Counted from the stretch's first letter, positions 36,101 through 44,819 are shown. The stretch is DNA of 64,000 nucleotides from Stratiformator vulcanicus (GCF_007744515.1 NZ_CP036268.1:3084712-3148711), one strand, 5' to 3'. Numbers and translations: made by a program. The notes: generated from the letters alone by a model not told the origin.

Positions 36101-36556
36101 TATCAGTACTACACGCTGTTCAGCCGGCCCGACGGCTCGGGTAAGCAGATCCTGTCGCTGCGTGGTCAACTCGGTTACTCGACCGACGACACGCCGATCT
36201 TCGAACGTTTCTTCGCCGGTGGATTTCAAACCTTCCGCGGCTTCGACTTCCGCGGTGTCGGTCCGCGGGAACAAGGCGTTTCGGTCGGGGGTGACTTCCT
36301 CGCGATCGGTACTGTCCAGTATCAGGTTCCGTTGCTCGCCAACGATGCCCTCGCCGGCGTTGTCTTCTCTGACTTCGGTACCCTTGAGCCGGACGTGCAG
36401 ATCGAAGATTTTCGCGTCAGCGTCGGTGCCGGTCTGCGGATTCAAATCCCGGCCCTCGGCCCCGTGCCCCTCGCGTTCGACTTCGCCTACCCGATCGTCA
36501 AAGCCCCCTTCGACGACCAGGAAATCTTCAGCTTCTACATCGGCGTGCAGCGGTAG
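33197..36556 (+). CDS. bamA: BamA/Omp85 outer membrane assembly factor with a large internal insertion
   Basis: A 1119-residue protein, far longer than the usual 750-850. After a signal region (ending near PALAEDYLSAV) come POTRA domains: LAQVLIDGNVTIPASEIQKH, ILRKVGFKGNRKIKTRYLAA, VRVVSVQFRGNTIASDGRLS, YRVRRIEYDGNRVLPTKELV and IIRNIYVDIAGTHPHTKTNV. The fifth is split by about 315 residues (roughly 449-764) of low-complexity Ser/Thr/Pro/Asn sequence with recurring NPFAS, NPFVG and NPFADA motifs. The domain then resumes at LVDLRVSAREAQTGRLMFGA and leads to a 16-strand-type barrel with the L6 motif TFRGFDFRG and the C-terminal FYIGVQR. It inserts beta-barrel proteins into the outer membrane. 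The ATG at 33197 has AGGA upstream. Confidence 0.92.
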   Translation: MAGVTDDTPTVPNRSRTNSNGVRLRCASASTGVALACLIAAVAMPALAEDYLSAVQQPLAQVLIDGNVTIPASEIQKHVSSRPGRPVDPVLVREDVRKLHDTRWFASVSQRVKPTDEGPVLIFTVVEKPILRKVGFKGNRKIKTRYLAALTGLQPDHAYDVLVNREAARRIEEYYRDEGFAFAKVTLEKGDSVRDREVIFKIEEGPKVRVVSVQFRGNTIASDGRLSTYLMTDKAGFDFLPFSNRLPFGGLYDPTTIPNDIAVLTKYYHDLGFFDVSISDQVNFSPDRAKVTIVYSINEGLRYRVRRIEYDGNRVLPTKELVRDRNLNEGEYFDRRGLDRDLNEIRESYGNLGRLYASVEAIPRFSETPGVADLIVRIDEDKPYIIRNIYVDIAGTHPHTKTNVIRNHFTVAPGSIANPREIRRSKSRIEGVPAFAATTGGAVKVDIQRVSSETQAGFRGQSPDTRGGVDVYIHDGEARRYRQDNPYLSRPAAEPQWSEPFDSAPEAQTNSRRPAISTARNNPFASSATREERPRPLDSFAAADDSTTGGPNDLELRPDNPFVGPPHQPMSIPYRESSPSWPATTSGATRQRSNFGATYDESHPFAAMETKPARPSSNDFATADFAPSINRVERGTPVMPVATTKPSTSNLNAFDARNDFAATDFEANTAAPSGIPTASTRNPFADAPLTASTTSAAPAVVSVPRQSAPSPTEPTVNTADATYTVSENPYSTVQQTGVGPFQERNPLFPPSPMGDPFRGALEEPGLVDLRVSAREAQTGRLMFGAAVNSNAGLVGNVVLEEQNFDLFRFPTSFSDITNGTAFRGGGQRFRLEAVPGTQVSRYTVSWQDPFIFDTNYSFGASGFYFQRFYEDWNEQRAGGRFNIGRQFSPFVSAGLISRVEEVELSDPSVPTPASLQEALGDNFLFTLGGVVRIDTRDNALNPTEGTSVELNYTQGISEYTYSQADIEAYQYYTLFSRPDGSGKQILSLRGQLGYSTDDTPIFERFFAGGFQTFRGFDFRGVGPREQGVSVGGDFLAIGTVQYQVPLLANDALAGVVFSDFGTLEPDVQIEDFRVSVGAGLRIQIPALGPVPLAFDFAYPIVKAPFDDQEIFSFYIGVQR

Positions 36557-36654
36557 GCGACCTACCGGGGATCACGATCGCTTTCGACTCCGTCGCTGCC
36601 CGACTAATCTTTCGTAAGCAAGATTTGAAGGTCGATCGCAGCGCGGACGCACGC

Positions 36655-37236
36655 ATGGTAGTGGAGGGGTTGGTCACGACGACGAATGCCGACGGGACGA
36701 TCAACGTCTCGCCGATGGGACCGCTCACGTCGCCGCAGTTCGACTTCCTGACGCTGCGGCCGTTCGAGGGTTCGCAGACGCTCGCGAATTTGCGAAGGGA
36801 TCGGTCGTGCGTGTTTCACGTCACGGACGACGTGCTGCTGCTAACGCGGGCGATGCTCAACGTGCCGATGCGGCCCGACCTGCGCCGCGCGGAGGTGATC
36901 GATGGATGGGTACTCGCCGATACTTGTCGTTGGTTTGAGTTGAAGGCGGAATCGATTTCCGGGGAATCGCCGCGACTGACAATCGAGACGACCATCGAGC
37001 ACGTCGGTATCGGGAGACCGTTCTTCGGCTGGAACCGCGCGAAACATGCGGTGTTGGAAGCGGCGGTACTCGCGTCGCGGGTCCATCTGCTCGATGGGCC
37101 GACCATGCTCGCCGACTTCGAACCCCTTCGCGTAATCGTGGAGAAGACCGGAAACGATGACGAGCGCGAAGCATTCGCGTTATTGAAGCAGCACGTCGAA
37201 TCAGCGCCGGCCGCGAACACGCAGGCCGAATCATGA
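36655..37236 (+). CDS. DUF447 family protein (H4MPT-associated)
   Basis: A 193-residue protein starting MVVEGLVTTTNADGTINVSP. It has MGPL, FDFLTLRPFEGSQTLANLRR, FHVTDDVLLL and IEHVGIGRPFFGWNRAKHAV, the standard DUF447 pattern with a split-barrel flavin-binding-like fold. Genes of this family travel with tetrahydromethanopterin biosynthesis genes in methylotrophs, archaea and planctomycetes; the exact reaction is not known. The ATG at 36655 matches the family start; a TTG at 36625 is possible. It overlaps the beta-RFAP synthase start by 4 bases (ATGA), so they are translationally coupled. Confidence 0.88.
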   Translation: MVVEGLVTTTNADGTINVSPMGPLTSPQFDFLTLRPFEGSQTLANLRRDRSCVFHVTDDVLLLTRAMLNVPMRPDLRRAEVIDGWVLADTCRWFELKAESISGESPRLTIETTIEHVGIGRPFFGWNRAKHAVLEAAVLASRVHLLDGPTMLADFEPLRVIVEKTGNDDEREAFALLKQHVESAPAANTQAES

Positions 37237-38339
37237 GCGACGGCGTGATCGTTCGCACCGGCGCCCGCCTGCATTTCGGTCTCGCGATTTCAGGGAGCGG
37301 GCCGGCTCGCCGCTACGGCGGGCTCGGGATGATGATCGACCAACCCGGCTTCGAAGTACGTTGCCGCCGGCTCGAGGACGTTGATGCCGAACTCTACGGA
37401 ACCGAGTCTTCACGTGATCGCATCGCGGGGCCGGAGTGGAGCGTACGCCGAACTCAAAAACAGCTCGATGAGCTCCGATCCGCGGGACGATTGCCGAAAA
37501 CGTCTCGGTTCGACTTCGCCGTCGTTGAAGCGATTCCGCAACATTGCGGCTTCGGTTCCGGCACGCAATTGGCGCTCGCCGTCTTCACCGCGGCGACGGA
37601 ACTTTCTTCGAGCAATGACAACGCGAATACAAGCCCGAGGCGCGAGCCGTCGGGTGATCAACCGGCGAAATCCCCGACGGCTTGCGCCTCGGGCTTGTAT
37701 GATGGCGACTTACTGCCATCGTTGAATGACTTTTTCAGATTAAAAGCGGCCACTGGTCGGGGGCGGCGATCAAAAATCGGCCTGTATGGTTTTCTTAACG
37801 GCGGACTGATTCACGAGGTCGATCGCGATCGGTCCGAGTCTGAGCGGTTCAGTCGCGAAGCGATCCCCGAATCCTGGCGATTCGTACTTATCACTCCGGA
37901 ACAAAACGCCGGACCGAGCGGCAATACGGAAGCGGACTTGATGCAGAAGCTGCCGCCGATGTCGCCGAGACTGACAAATCGGCTGCACGAGTTGGCAAGC
38001 CGAATTCTTCAAGCGGCAACGAACGAAGATTTCCCGACGTTCTCTGAGGAACTTTCACAATACGGCCGGCTCGTGGGAGCCCACTTTCAACCCGCACAGG
38101 GCGGGACGTTCTTTGATGAGCGAATCGAACGGATTGATCGCGTCCTCGCCGACCGCGTGAACGGGCCGCGGCCGGTGCAGTCCTCTTGGGGACCGACGGC
38201 GGTGCTGCCGGTGCAAAGCGACGATGCGGCGGCCGAACTGATTCAAAATCTCAACGAACACGGCGTGCTCGACGACTGCGAAGTTCTCACGACGCGACCG
38301 CTCAATCGCGGTGCCTCGATCGAATACGTTGCCGACTAA
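37233..38339 (+). CDS. Beta-ribofuranosylaminobenzene 5'-phosphate synthase, with palindrome insert
   Basis: A 368-residue GHMP-type protein that makes the first committed intermediate of tetrahydromethanopterin from 4-aminobenzoate (or hydroxybenzoate) and PRPP. It shows RTGARLHFGL, RYGGLGMMIDQPG, the GHMP loop PQHCGFGSGTQLALAV, GRGRRSKIGLYGFLNGGLIH and TPEQNAGPSGNTE. Residues about 132-156 (SPRREPSGDQPAKSPTACAS and flanks) are encoded by a 74-base palindromic element and have no counterpart in the family pattern as I know it; the frame stays open. It is coupled to DUF447 upstream and its stop converges with the minus-strand gene at 38336. Confidence 0.9.
   Translation: MSDGVIVRTGARLHFGLAISGSGPARRYGGLGMMIDQPGFEVRCRRLEDVDAELYGTESSRDRIAGPEWSVRRTQKQLDELRSAGRLPKTSRFDFAVVEAIPQHCGFGSGTQLALAVFTAATELSSSNDNANTSPRREPSGDQPAKSPTACASGLYDGDLLPSLNDFFRLKAATGRGRRSKIGLYGFLNGGLIHEVDRDRSESERFSREAIPESWRFVLITPEQNAGPSGNTEADLMQKLPPMSPRLTNRLHELASRILQAATNEDFPTFSEELSQYGRLVGAHFQPAQGGTFFDERIERIDRVLADRVNGPRPVQSSWGPTAVLPVQSDDAAAELIQNLNEHGVLDDCEVLTTRPLNRGASIEYVAD
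37627..37700. repeat. 28-bp palindrome inserted in the beta-RFAP synthase gene
   Basis: Arms 37627-37654 and 37673-37700 are inverted repeats with 27 of 28 positions matching, around an 18-base loop. The arms begin ATACAAGCCCGAGGCGCGAG. In a transcript this would fold into a very stable hairpin in the middle of the coding region. Confidence 0.9.
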
Positions 38340-38821
38340 GCGGCGCGGCGTTGCGTTGAGTTGCCGTCAGTTTCGGACGCGATCAGCCGCTCGACCTGAG
38401 CGTCACTGTAACCGGCGAGCCGAAGTTCGACCGCGTAAGCATTCCCGCGGCGATCACCTTCGGATGTTTCCTCCGGCGGGTGAACGAGTCCCAGTTCGGT
38501 CGATCGATCCAGCAATCGTTCAATACGATCAGCCGCTCGTTCGGCGCGCTCGGTCAGCGATTTTAGAAGGGCCACTCGACTTTCGATTTGCCCGGACACG
38601 TCGCGATCGTAGTCGTGCAGCCGAAGCTCACGATCTGTGATTCGTCGCTCAAGTCGCGCGGCCGAGACCCCCACTTCGGGACTCTCTGACTTCGATCGCC
38701 CCGCCGAGGCTCGTGCCCGACGCAGCATGCGAACGGCGAGAAAGATCATTGCCCCGAACGCCAGAACGAACAGCATCAAAGGGGAACGGGCGAACGACTC
38801 TGCGAATAGGATCACGCTCAT
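38336..38821 (-). CDS. Membrane-anchored coiled-coil hypothetical protein
   Basis: A 161-residue protein. One N-terminal membrane helix (about residues 12-33, LMLFVLAFGAMIFLAVRMLR) is followed by a charged region and a helical stretch (RITDRELRLHDYDRDVSGQI, LLKSLTERAERAADRIERLL), probably a coiled coil, then an Ala/Asp-rich C-terminus with LAGYSDAQVERLIASE. No family recognised. Its ATG overlaps the larC stop by one base (TGATG), so it is the second gene of a larC operon. Its stop overlaps the convergent beta-RFAP synthase stop by 4 bases. Confidence 0.7.
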   Translation of the reverse strand: MSVILFAESFARSPLMLFVLAFGAMIFLAVRMLRRARASAGRSKSESPEVGVSAARLERRITDRELRLHDYDRDVSGQIESRVALLKSLTERAERAADRIERLLDRSTELGLVHPPEETSEGDRRGNAYAVELRLAGYSDAQVERLIASETDGNSTQRRAA

Positions 38822-40143
38822 CAATTGTCCTCCCGCGGCGTTGCCGCCGGCGCGTCGTGATCGTGAGAATGGTCATGATCGTGCGAGTGCGAATGGTCGT
38901 GATCGTGTGAATGATCATGGTCATGACCGTGGGCACTCGGCTCGCCATGCGTTGCTTCCGTCACCGCCTCGAACGACCGCGTGGCGAACGCAACCTCGGA
39001 CGCCCGGTAAACATCTCGCAGCGGGATCCCATGCTCGCCTGCCACCCGGGCGCAGTCTTCGAATTCGGGAACAAAAACGGCCGGCTCTCCATCGCGCCAA
39101 CCGAGTTTGCCGCGGACTTGGCCGAACTCGGTCGTCACGACGTGTTCCTGACGCACCCGCGTGGCGCGATCGAGCGTGTGCCGCCGAACACCGAAGGTGG
39201 CCGTCTCCCCGAACAAGATGTCTTCGAGCTTGTCTGCGATGTCCGGCGGCGCGAGCACGCTGAGCAGCACGCCGGGGCGATCTTTTTTCATTTGAATCGC
39301 CGTCGAGAAAACGTCGAGCGCCCCCGCTTCGAACAGTCGCTGTTTCGTATGGCCGATCACTTCGGGCGAGACGTCATCGAGATTTGTTTCCAGAAGCGTC
39401 ACCCGATCGCGCTGCGGATCGGCCGCGGCGTCGCCGACGATAATCCGGAGCATGTTCGCGCGGTCCGGCAGGTCCATCGTGCCGGCGCCGTATCCGACCG
39501 ACTCGATCGTCATTTGCGGAATCGAACCGAACGAATCGACGATCGTCCGCACGATCGCGGCTCCGGTCGGGGTCGTCAGTTCGCCATCGACGGGAATGCT
39601 CGCCAGCGGGATGCCCTTCAGGATTTCGGCCGTCGCCGGTGCCGGAATCGAACAAACACCGTGGTCAATCTTCACCCGTCCTCGTCCAGTCGGAATCGGC
39701 GACGCGACGACGTGATCGACATCCAACAGGTCAAACCCGACCGCGGCGCCGACAATATCGACGATCGAGTCGATCGCCCCGACTTCGTGAAAATGAATCT
39801 TGTCGACCGTCGTGCCATGGACGCGGGCTTCCGCCCGGGCGATCGCGAGAAATATCTCGTGGGCAATCTCTTTCTGTGTCGCCGTCAGTCCGGTCGCCGC
39901 ATCGAGAATCGATTCAATATCGGACAGGTGCCGGTGGGCGTGCTGCTCAGGATGTTCGACCCGGACGTAAGTGGAGCGAAAGCCGTGTTTGACGATCTCG
40001 TCGACACGCAGGGTCACGCCGGGCAGTCCCAAGGAGTCGATCGCAGCGCGAATCGGTGCGAGTTCGACACCGGCGTCGAGTAGGGCCGCCAACGTCATGT
40101 CGCCGCTGATGCCGGTCGCACAATCGAGGTACGCAATCCGCAA
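38821..40143 (-). CDS. larC: LarC-family nickel-pincer cofactor biosynthesis protein with His-rich tail
   Basis: A 440-residue protein starting MRIAYLDCATGISGDMTLAA. It has HEVGAIDSIVDIVGAA, SPIPTGRGRVKIDHGVCSIP, ELTTPTGAAIVRT, GYGAGTMDLPDRANMLR, ETNLDDVSPEVIGH and MKKDRPGVLLSVLAPP. LarC inserts nickel into the pyridinium-derived cofactor of lactate racemase-type enzymes using CTP. The last 40 residues are an extreme His/Asp repeat (HDHDHSHDHDHSHSHDHD), apt for metal storage; in many homologues the His-rich part is internal instead. The start is TTG at 40143 with GGAGAT upstream. larA, larB and larE are not in the window. Confidence 0.92.
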   Translation of the reverse strand: MRIAYLDCATGISGDMTLAALLDAGVELAPIRAAIDSLGLPGVTLRVDEIVKHGFRSTYVRVEHPEQHAHRHLSDIESILDAATGLTATQKEIAHEIFLAIARAEARVHGTTVDKIHFHEVGAIDSIVDIVGAAVGFDLLDVDHVVASPIPTGRGRVKIDHGVCSIPAPATAEILKGIPLASIPVDGELTTPTGAAIVRTIVDSFGSIPQMTIESVGYGAGTMDLPDRANMLRIIVGDAAADPQRDRVTLLETNLDDVSPEVIGHTKQRLFEAGALDVFSTAIQMKKDRPGVLLSVLAPPDIADKLEDILFGETATFGVRRHTLDRATRVRQEHVVTTEFGQVRGKLGWRDGEPAVFVPEFEDCARVAGEHGIPLRDVYRASEVAFATRSFEAVTEATHGEPSAHGHDHDHSHDHDHSHSHDHDHSHDHDAPAATPREDN

Positions 40144-40347
40144 GGGGAATCTCCGATGACACTCGGTGTCTCTGATCTGTTGGAACCGACACGGCGGTCA
40201 GTTTCAACAGGACTGAGACAACCTCGGTTTTGTCGACTGGACGGGGTCTTTCGAACCGGCGGAAGTCTATCTGCGCGACTGATATTCACCAACCCGATCT
40301 CAGCGGCGCCGCCATCGGCCCACTGAGTGCCAAGCAGATCGAACTCT

Positions 40348-41010
40348 CTACGACTTTGAATCCTGCATCCGTGCCAGTTCGAGCGGTGACAGTTTCTCCG
40401 GCTCAGGCGACTTCTCCGGCTCGGATTGTGCGGGCGTGCCGCCGTCCTGCATTCGAGCAAGTTCCAACGCCGAGGGTTTTTTCGCCGCTCCGGCGGTTGA
40501 AGAGCCGGCCTCGCCCGAATCCTGCATTCGTGCCGCTTCGAGTGGCGAAAGCTTTTCCTGTGGCGAAGCGGGCGGCGTAGGTGTCGGTGGCGCCTGCGGG
40601 GCTTGACCACCGTCCTGCATCCGAGCCATTTCGAGAGGTGAGGGTCGCTGCCCTTTATTTGACGACTCCTGAGCCGGCTGAAATTCCGTCGATGCCGCGG
40701 GCTTGGCCTTCGCCTCGGCAGCAGCGTCCTTCCCGACGAGAGCTTTCGCGAGCTTCTTCGCCTCCTCATCGGTGAGGACCCGAAGATGTCGGCAGGGGAT
40801 GTCGTACCACGAGATATCAGCGGGCCCGTCGAACTCGACGAGGGCGTCACCATTCATATTCACTGTTTTGACCCGCCCGACCCGCTCGCGAAAGCGGTCG
40901 AGCGTGGAAGGGCCCCCTTCGACGGCGACCGATTGGTCGGTCCATTCCCGCTTCAGCCGTTCGGCTTCTAGGATTCGCGAATCGGAAGAGGCGACGGCGT
41001 CGGTGGGCAT
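40348..41010 (-). CDS. Hypothetical protein with four LARMQDG-type C-terminal repeats
   Basis: About 220 residues. The N-terminal part (RILEAERLKREWTDQSVAVE, DRFRERVGRVKTVNMNGDAL, VEFDGPADISWYDIPCRHLR) resembles a small planctomycete beta-rich domain with GxVxTVNMNGxALV and WYDI. The C-terminal half is Pro/Ala-rich and carries four copies of a short helical motif: SPLEMARMQDGG, SPLEAARMQDSG, SALELARMQDGG, SPLELARMQDSK. Function unknown; the evenly spaced short helices could be binding motifs. The start is uncertain: ATG 41100 has GAGG upstream and would add 30 residues. The DUF1570 gene is divergent. Confidence 0.65.
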   Translation of the reverse strand: MPTDAVASSDSRILEAERLKREWTDQSVAVEGGPSTLDRFRERVGRVKTVNMNGDALVEFDGPADISWYDIPCRHLRVLTDEEAKKLAKALVGKDAAAEAKAKPAASTEFQPAQESSNKGQRPSPLEMARMQDGGQAPQAPPTPTPPASPQEKLSPLEAARMQDSGEAGSSTAGAAKKPSALELARMQDGGTPAQSEPEKSPEPEKLSPLELARMQDSKS

Positions 41011-41123
41011 CCGGCTGGCACGATCGGGTTGGTGAAAATTCGATTTGATTCTGCGGCACGTCTCAGGCAGTGTAGTAACGGTCACACATTCTGAAAACAT
41101 CGACGAACCTCGAGAGCGAGCGC

Positions 41124-42638
41124 ATGTCGAATCAAAACTCATCTGCCCGTCACCATTCTCTCAACTTCGCGACTGCGATCGGGCTGTGTTGTTTTTGCCT
41201 GCTGTCGATCCAGCAGCCGCTCGCCGCCGATGAGTGGACGATCCGAACAGCAGACGGGACCGAAACCATCTCGGCCAGCGCTCACGGCTCCGCGGAGGGC
41301 GTGAAAGCCCTGATGTTGCCGGACGGCAGCATCAGGCTTGAGCCGAGTGCGAATATCATTAAGCGCGTCCCGATGGACGGTCTCGCTTTGGCCGCAGCCG
41401 AGGAAATGTCCGAGACCCTCAAAGGGGAACTCGGGGGTGAACTCGTCCTGACGCTTTATGACGAGCCATTCTTGGTCGCACTCGTTTTGAGCGACCCGCT
41501 TGATCGTCGGGACGATCGTCGGGCGGCCGGGTTTTTGAAGAAAGCCGTGCGGTTTCAGCAAAACGTCAATCGCGTTTTCGAACGGTTCGCCGATGAAGTC
41601 GACCTCAAGCTGACCGAACCGGAGTTCCCGCTCGTGATGCTCGTGTTCGAATCGGACGATGACTTCGAAGCCTATGCGACCGAAGCGACCGGCGGGCGGG
41701 GCTTGTCAGCGTCGAGCGTCCTCGGTTTTTACTCGGGCATCACGAATCGACTTGCCCTGCGGCTCACCGAGTGCGACACGTTTGAGGTTCCGCTGCACGA
41801 AGCGATTCATCAATTCGTCTACAACCGCGGGCTCGCGAAACGATTGGCCCCGGTGCCTTCATGGTGGAACGAAGGCATCGCGACGGGTTTCGAAAACAAC
41901 GGCGAGACGATCGGCGTCGGTCCCGGCCGGATCAGCGCCGACTTCGCCGAGCGGGCACAGACGGCGAACTCGTCTGATTGGAACGGCGTCGTCAGCGGAG
42001 ATACGGCATTTCGCCGCGACAGCCTTGCGGGCGATGCTTACACGCACGCGTGGAGCCTGCACTGGTATTTGGTCACGCAGCATCGCAAGCAATACGCCGA
42101 TTTCGTCCGCAGCCTTGGTCAGCTTGAACCACTCACGGACCAGACTCCTGAGTCACGACTCGCCATATTTCAGCGAGCGTTCAAGCAGCCGCCGAACGAA
42201 ATGCAATCGGAATTTCCGCGTGTGCTGTCCGTCGGCCTACGACGGCAGCGCGTTCGCAAGCAGGAGACGTCGCGGCGAGGGTGGATGACCCGCCGGTCCA
42301 ATCTCGCCCGGGTCGAGATCAATGCCGGCAGCGTCAACGGTGGTCCGATTCGTGTCCACGGAGCGATGAAAAACATCTCGCCGATTCGCTCGATGTCGTT
42401 CGTCGTGCGGGTCGAGACCGACGGAGGCTTGTACGCCGACTGGCACGTTCCGAATCTCGCGCCGGGACGGACGATGAAACTGTTGCCGCAGAATGTTCAG
42501 AAGGCCGCTCCCGGAGCGATCGGCGTCGGCGGGACACGCTTCGGCGTTGCCGTCGAGACGGCCGTGCCCGACAGCCCGGAGGCCAAGAATTGGGCCGCGG
42601 GCGATTTGCCGGTGCCGGTCTTCAGCCGCGTGCGATGA
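41124..42638 (+). CDS. Secreted DUF1570 protein with HExxH zinc motif
   Basis: A 504-residue protein with a signal peptide (LLSIQQPLAADEW, cleavage near ALAA). Central features are RFQQNVNRVFERFADEVDLK, PLVMLVFESDDDFEAYATEA, and the zinc-binding HEAIHQFVYN (residues 225-229) followed by WWNEGIATGFENNG, whose Glu would be the third ligand. This is the DUF1570 pattern, related to peptidase MA-like gluzincins. The last 100 residues (ISPIRSMSFVVRVETDGGLY) form an extra beta-rich domain. It probably acts in the periplasm or outside; the substrate is unknown. GAGAG lies upstream of the ATG. Confidence 0.82.
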   Translation: MSNQNSSARHHSLNFATAIGLCCFCLLSIQQPLAADEWTIRTADGTETISASAHGSAEGVKALMLPDGSIRLEPSANIIKRVPMDGLALAAAEEMSETLKGELGGELVLTLYDEPFLVALVLSDPLDRRDDRRAAGFLKKAVRFQQNVNRVFERFADEVDLKLTEPEFPLVMLVFESDDDFEAYATEATGGRGLSASSVLGFYSGITNRLALRLTECDTFEVPLHEAIHQFVYNRGLAKRLAPVPSWWNEGIATGFENNGETIGVGPGRISADFAERAQTANSSDWNGVVSGDTAFRRDSLAGDAYTHAWSLHWYLVTQHRKQYADFVRSLGQLEPLTDQTPESRLAIFQRAFKQPPNEMQSEFPRVLSVGLRRQRVRKQETSRRGWMTRRSNLARVEINAGSVNGGPIRVHGAMKNISPIRSMSFVVRVETDGGLYADWHVPNLAPGRTMKLLPQNVQKAAPGAIGVGGTRFGVAVETAVPDSPEAKNWAAGDLPVPVFSRVR

Positions 42639-42871
42639 ACTCGCTTTAGCGACATGAGCAGACCGGTCAGTGGTCAACGGGTGAGCGACATCGCAATAGA
42701 CCGAATGGCGAAATTCCCGCCAGGGAGTTTGAGTTTCGCTCGATGCCCTCGCAATTTCTGAACGTGTCGGCAAAATCCTTGTTAGGTGGTGCTAGCCGTT
42801 GCGTCCTTTACCCTACGGTCGCAATGCGCCGCGAATATTGAATCCCATTCTGCTTCCGATAGCGAAATTTT

Positions 42872-43942
42872 ATGGCTGACGAACAAGCTGCTCCGGCAAA
42901 GCCGGCCGATGTCTCGGAAGAGTCGATCCGCAAGCTCAACAAGGCCTTCTCCGAGATCAAGGCCCAAATGGCACAGGTGATCGTCGGGCAGGATGAAGTG
43001 ATCGATCAGCTCTTGATCGCACTGTTCAGCCGGGGGCACTGTCTGCTCGAAGGCGTACCCGGGCTGGCGAAGACGTTGATGATCAGCACGCTGTCGCGCT
43101 GCCTGTCGATGACGTTTTCCCGCATTCAGTTTACGCCCGACCTGATGCCGGCGGACATCACGGGCACCGACGTGTTGCAGGTCAACCAGACGACCGGGCA
43201 ACGCGAGTTCCGCTTTATTCAAGGCCCACTTTTTCACAACGTCGTCCTGGCCGACGAAATCAACCGAACTCCACCGAAGACACAGGCGGCCCTGCTCGAA
43301 GCGATGCAGGAACGAACCGTCAGCGTCGGGCAGATTCGCCACGAGTTGAGTACGCCGTTCTTCGTCTTGGCCACGCAGAACCCGATCGAGCAGGAAGGGA
43401 CCTACACGCTGCCCGAAGCGCAGCAGGACCGGTTCATGTTCAAGGTGTTCGTCAATTATCCGTCCTTTGCCGAAGAAAAGACGATCGCTCGACAGACGAC
43501 GTCGATCCAGTCCGACGACATTAAGCCGGTGCTGACGGGCGAAGAGATTGTTGAACTGCAGAACCTTGTTCGGCAGGTCCCGGTGAGCGATCACGTGATT
43601 GACTACGCATTGGCTTTGGTCCGCCAGACGCGGATCACCGAAGAGGGGGCCTCGGAGTACGCCAAGGAGACGCTCAGTTGGGGAGCCGGGCCGCGGGCCG
43701 TGCAGATGCTCCTGCTGGGCGGTAAAGCCCGGGCACTGCTCAACGGGCGCTCGCACGTCTCACCCGATGATGTCGCGGCACTGGCCGCACCGGTGCTGCG
43801 GCATCGTGTCGTGGTCAACTTCGCCGCCCAGAGTGACGGCATCAACAGTGACAAAGTAGTCGAAAAACTTCTCTCCGAAACCCCTTCCCGAGAGGGTGAG
43901 CTGACGCGTGACCCACGATTCCAGAAAATTTTTGCAGCCTGA
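42872..43942 (+). CDS. MoxR-family AAA+ ATPase
   Basis: A 356-residue cytoplasmic ATPase. Walker [14 protein letters not shown], sensor-type [15 protein letters not shown], Walker [49 protein letters not shown] and [20 protein letters not shown] are all present, so it is an intact MoxR. These ATPases act as chaperones for von Willebrand-domain partners. It heads a plus-strand run; its end overlaps the DUF58 gene by 35 bases. Confidence 0.95.
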   Translation: MADEQAAPAKPADVSEESIRKLNKAFSEIKAQMAQVIVGQDEVIDQLLIALFSRGHCLLEGVPGLAKTLMISTLSRCLSMTFSRIQFTPDLMPADITGTDVLQVNQTTGQREFRFIQGPLFHNVVLADEINRTPPKTQAALLEAMQERTVSVGQIRHELSTPFFVLATQNPIEQEGTYTLPEAQQDRFMFKVFVNYPSFAEEKTIARQTTSIQSDDIKPVLTGEEIVELQNLVRQVPVSDHVIDYALALVRQTRITEEGASEYAKETLSWGAGPRAVQMLLLGGKARALLNGRSHVSPDDVAALAAPVLRHRVVVNFAAQSDGINSDKVVEKLLSETPSREGELTRDPRFQKIFAA

Positions 43943-44819
43943 GGCGATCTCGCGGATCTCCCGGCTGGAAATTCGGGCCCGTCACATCGTTGAAGGTATC
44001 TTATCCGGTATGCACCGCAGCCCGTACTTCGGGCAATCGGTCGAGTTCGTACAGCACCGCGAATACGTCGCCGGCGATGAAGTTCGCAACATCGATTGGA
44101 AAGTCTGGTCGAAGACCGACAAGTACTACGTCAAGCTGTACGAAGAAGATACCAACCTTCGGACGACGATCGTGCTCGACGTGAGCGAGTCGATGGAGTT
44201 TGGACGCGGCCCGCTCAACAAGCTCGACTACGCATCCACGGTCGCGGCGGCGTTGTCCCTGTTGCTCCTGAAGCAGCAGGACTCCGTCGGCATGATTACG
44301 TTCGACGAAGCCGTGCGCGGTCGGGCTCCGCAGCGGAGTAAACAGTCTCACCTGCTGCAACTGCTCGACACGCTGGGCAAGCAGTCCGCCTCACAGAAGA
44401 CCGATTTCTACAGCATCCTGACGCAGGTCGCCGAAGAGCAGACACGCAAGGGTATGATCATTTTGATCTCCGACCTGCTGGCTGATCGTGAGGGCTTGCT
44501 GCGCGGCTTGAGCATGTTGAGGGCCCGCGGGCACGACGTGCTCGTGTTTCAGATTCTCGATGACGAAGAGCTCGACTTCGGTTTTACCGGCACGACCAAA
44601 TTTGAAGGTCTGGAGGAAACGGGCGAGCTGATCTGCGACCCGCGGTCATTAAGAGACGGCTACCTCAACGCGATGGAAACCTATCTCGAAGAACTGCGGC
44701 GTTTCTGTGCCCGCAATCTGGTCGACTTTCAAACAATTCGCACCAGCGACCACCTCGACGCCGCATTGCTGCATTATATGAACCGCCGGATCGGCATGAA
44801 GATGCCTGCCCGCGGTTAG
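43908..44819 (+). CDS. DUF58 family protein (VWA-like)
   Basis: A 303-residue protein with the DUF58 signature [20 protein letters not shown] and [20 protein letters not shown], and a MIDAS-type DVSES motif. [20 protein letters not shown] and [20 protein letters not shown] continue the VWA fold. It is the usual direct partner of MoxR. No membrane segments, unlike some family members. It overlaps the moxR gene by 35 bases and is followed after 183 bases by the BatA-like gene. Confidence 0.93.
   Translation: MTHDSRKFLQPEAISRISRLEIRARHIVEGILSGMHRSPYFGQSVEFVQHREYVAGDEVRNIDWKVWSKTDKYYVKLYEEDTNLRTTIVLDVSESMEFGRGPLNKLDYASTVAAALSLLLLKQQDSVGMITFDEAVRGRAPQRSKQSHLLQLLDTLGKQSASQKTDFYSILTQVAEEQTRKGMIILISDLLADREGLLRGLSMLRARGHDVLVFQILDDEELDFGFTGTTKFEGLEETGELICDPRSLRDGYLNAMETYLEELRRFCARNLVDFQTIRTSDHLDAALLHYMNRRIGMKMPARG

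Noticed and set aside
38911-40083. 390-codon plus-strand frame opposite larC
   Set aside because: Arg/Asp/His-rich shadow of a clearly recognisable larC; no domain likeness.
42782-43756. 324-codon minus-strand frame opposite moxR
   Set aside because: The plus strand carries an intact MoxR with Walker motifs; the antisense frame has none.
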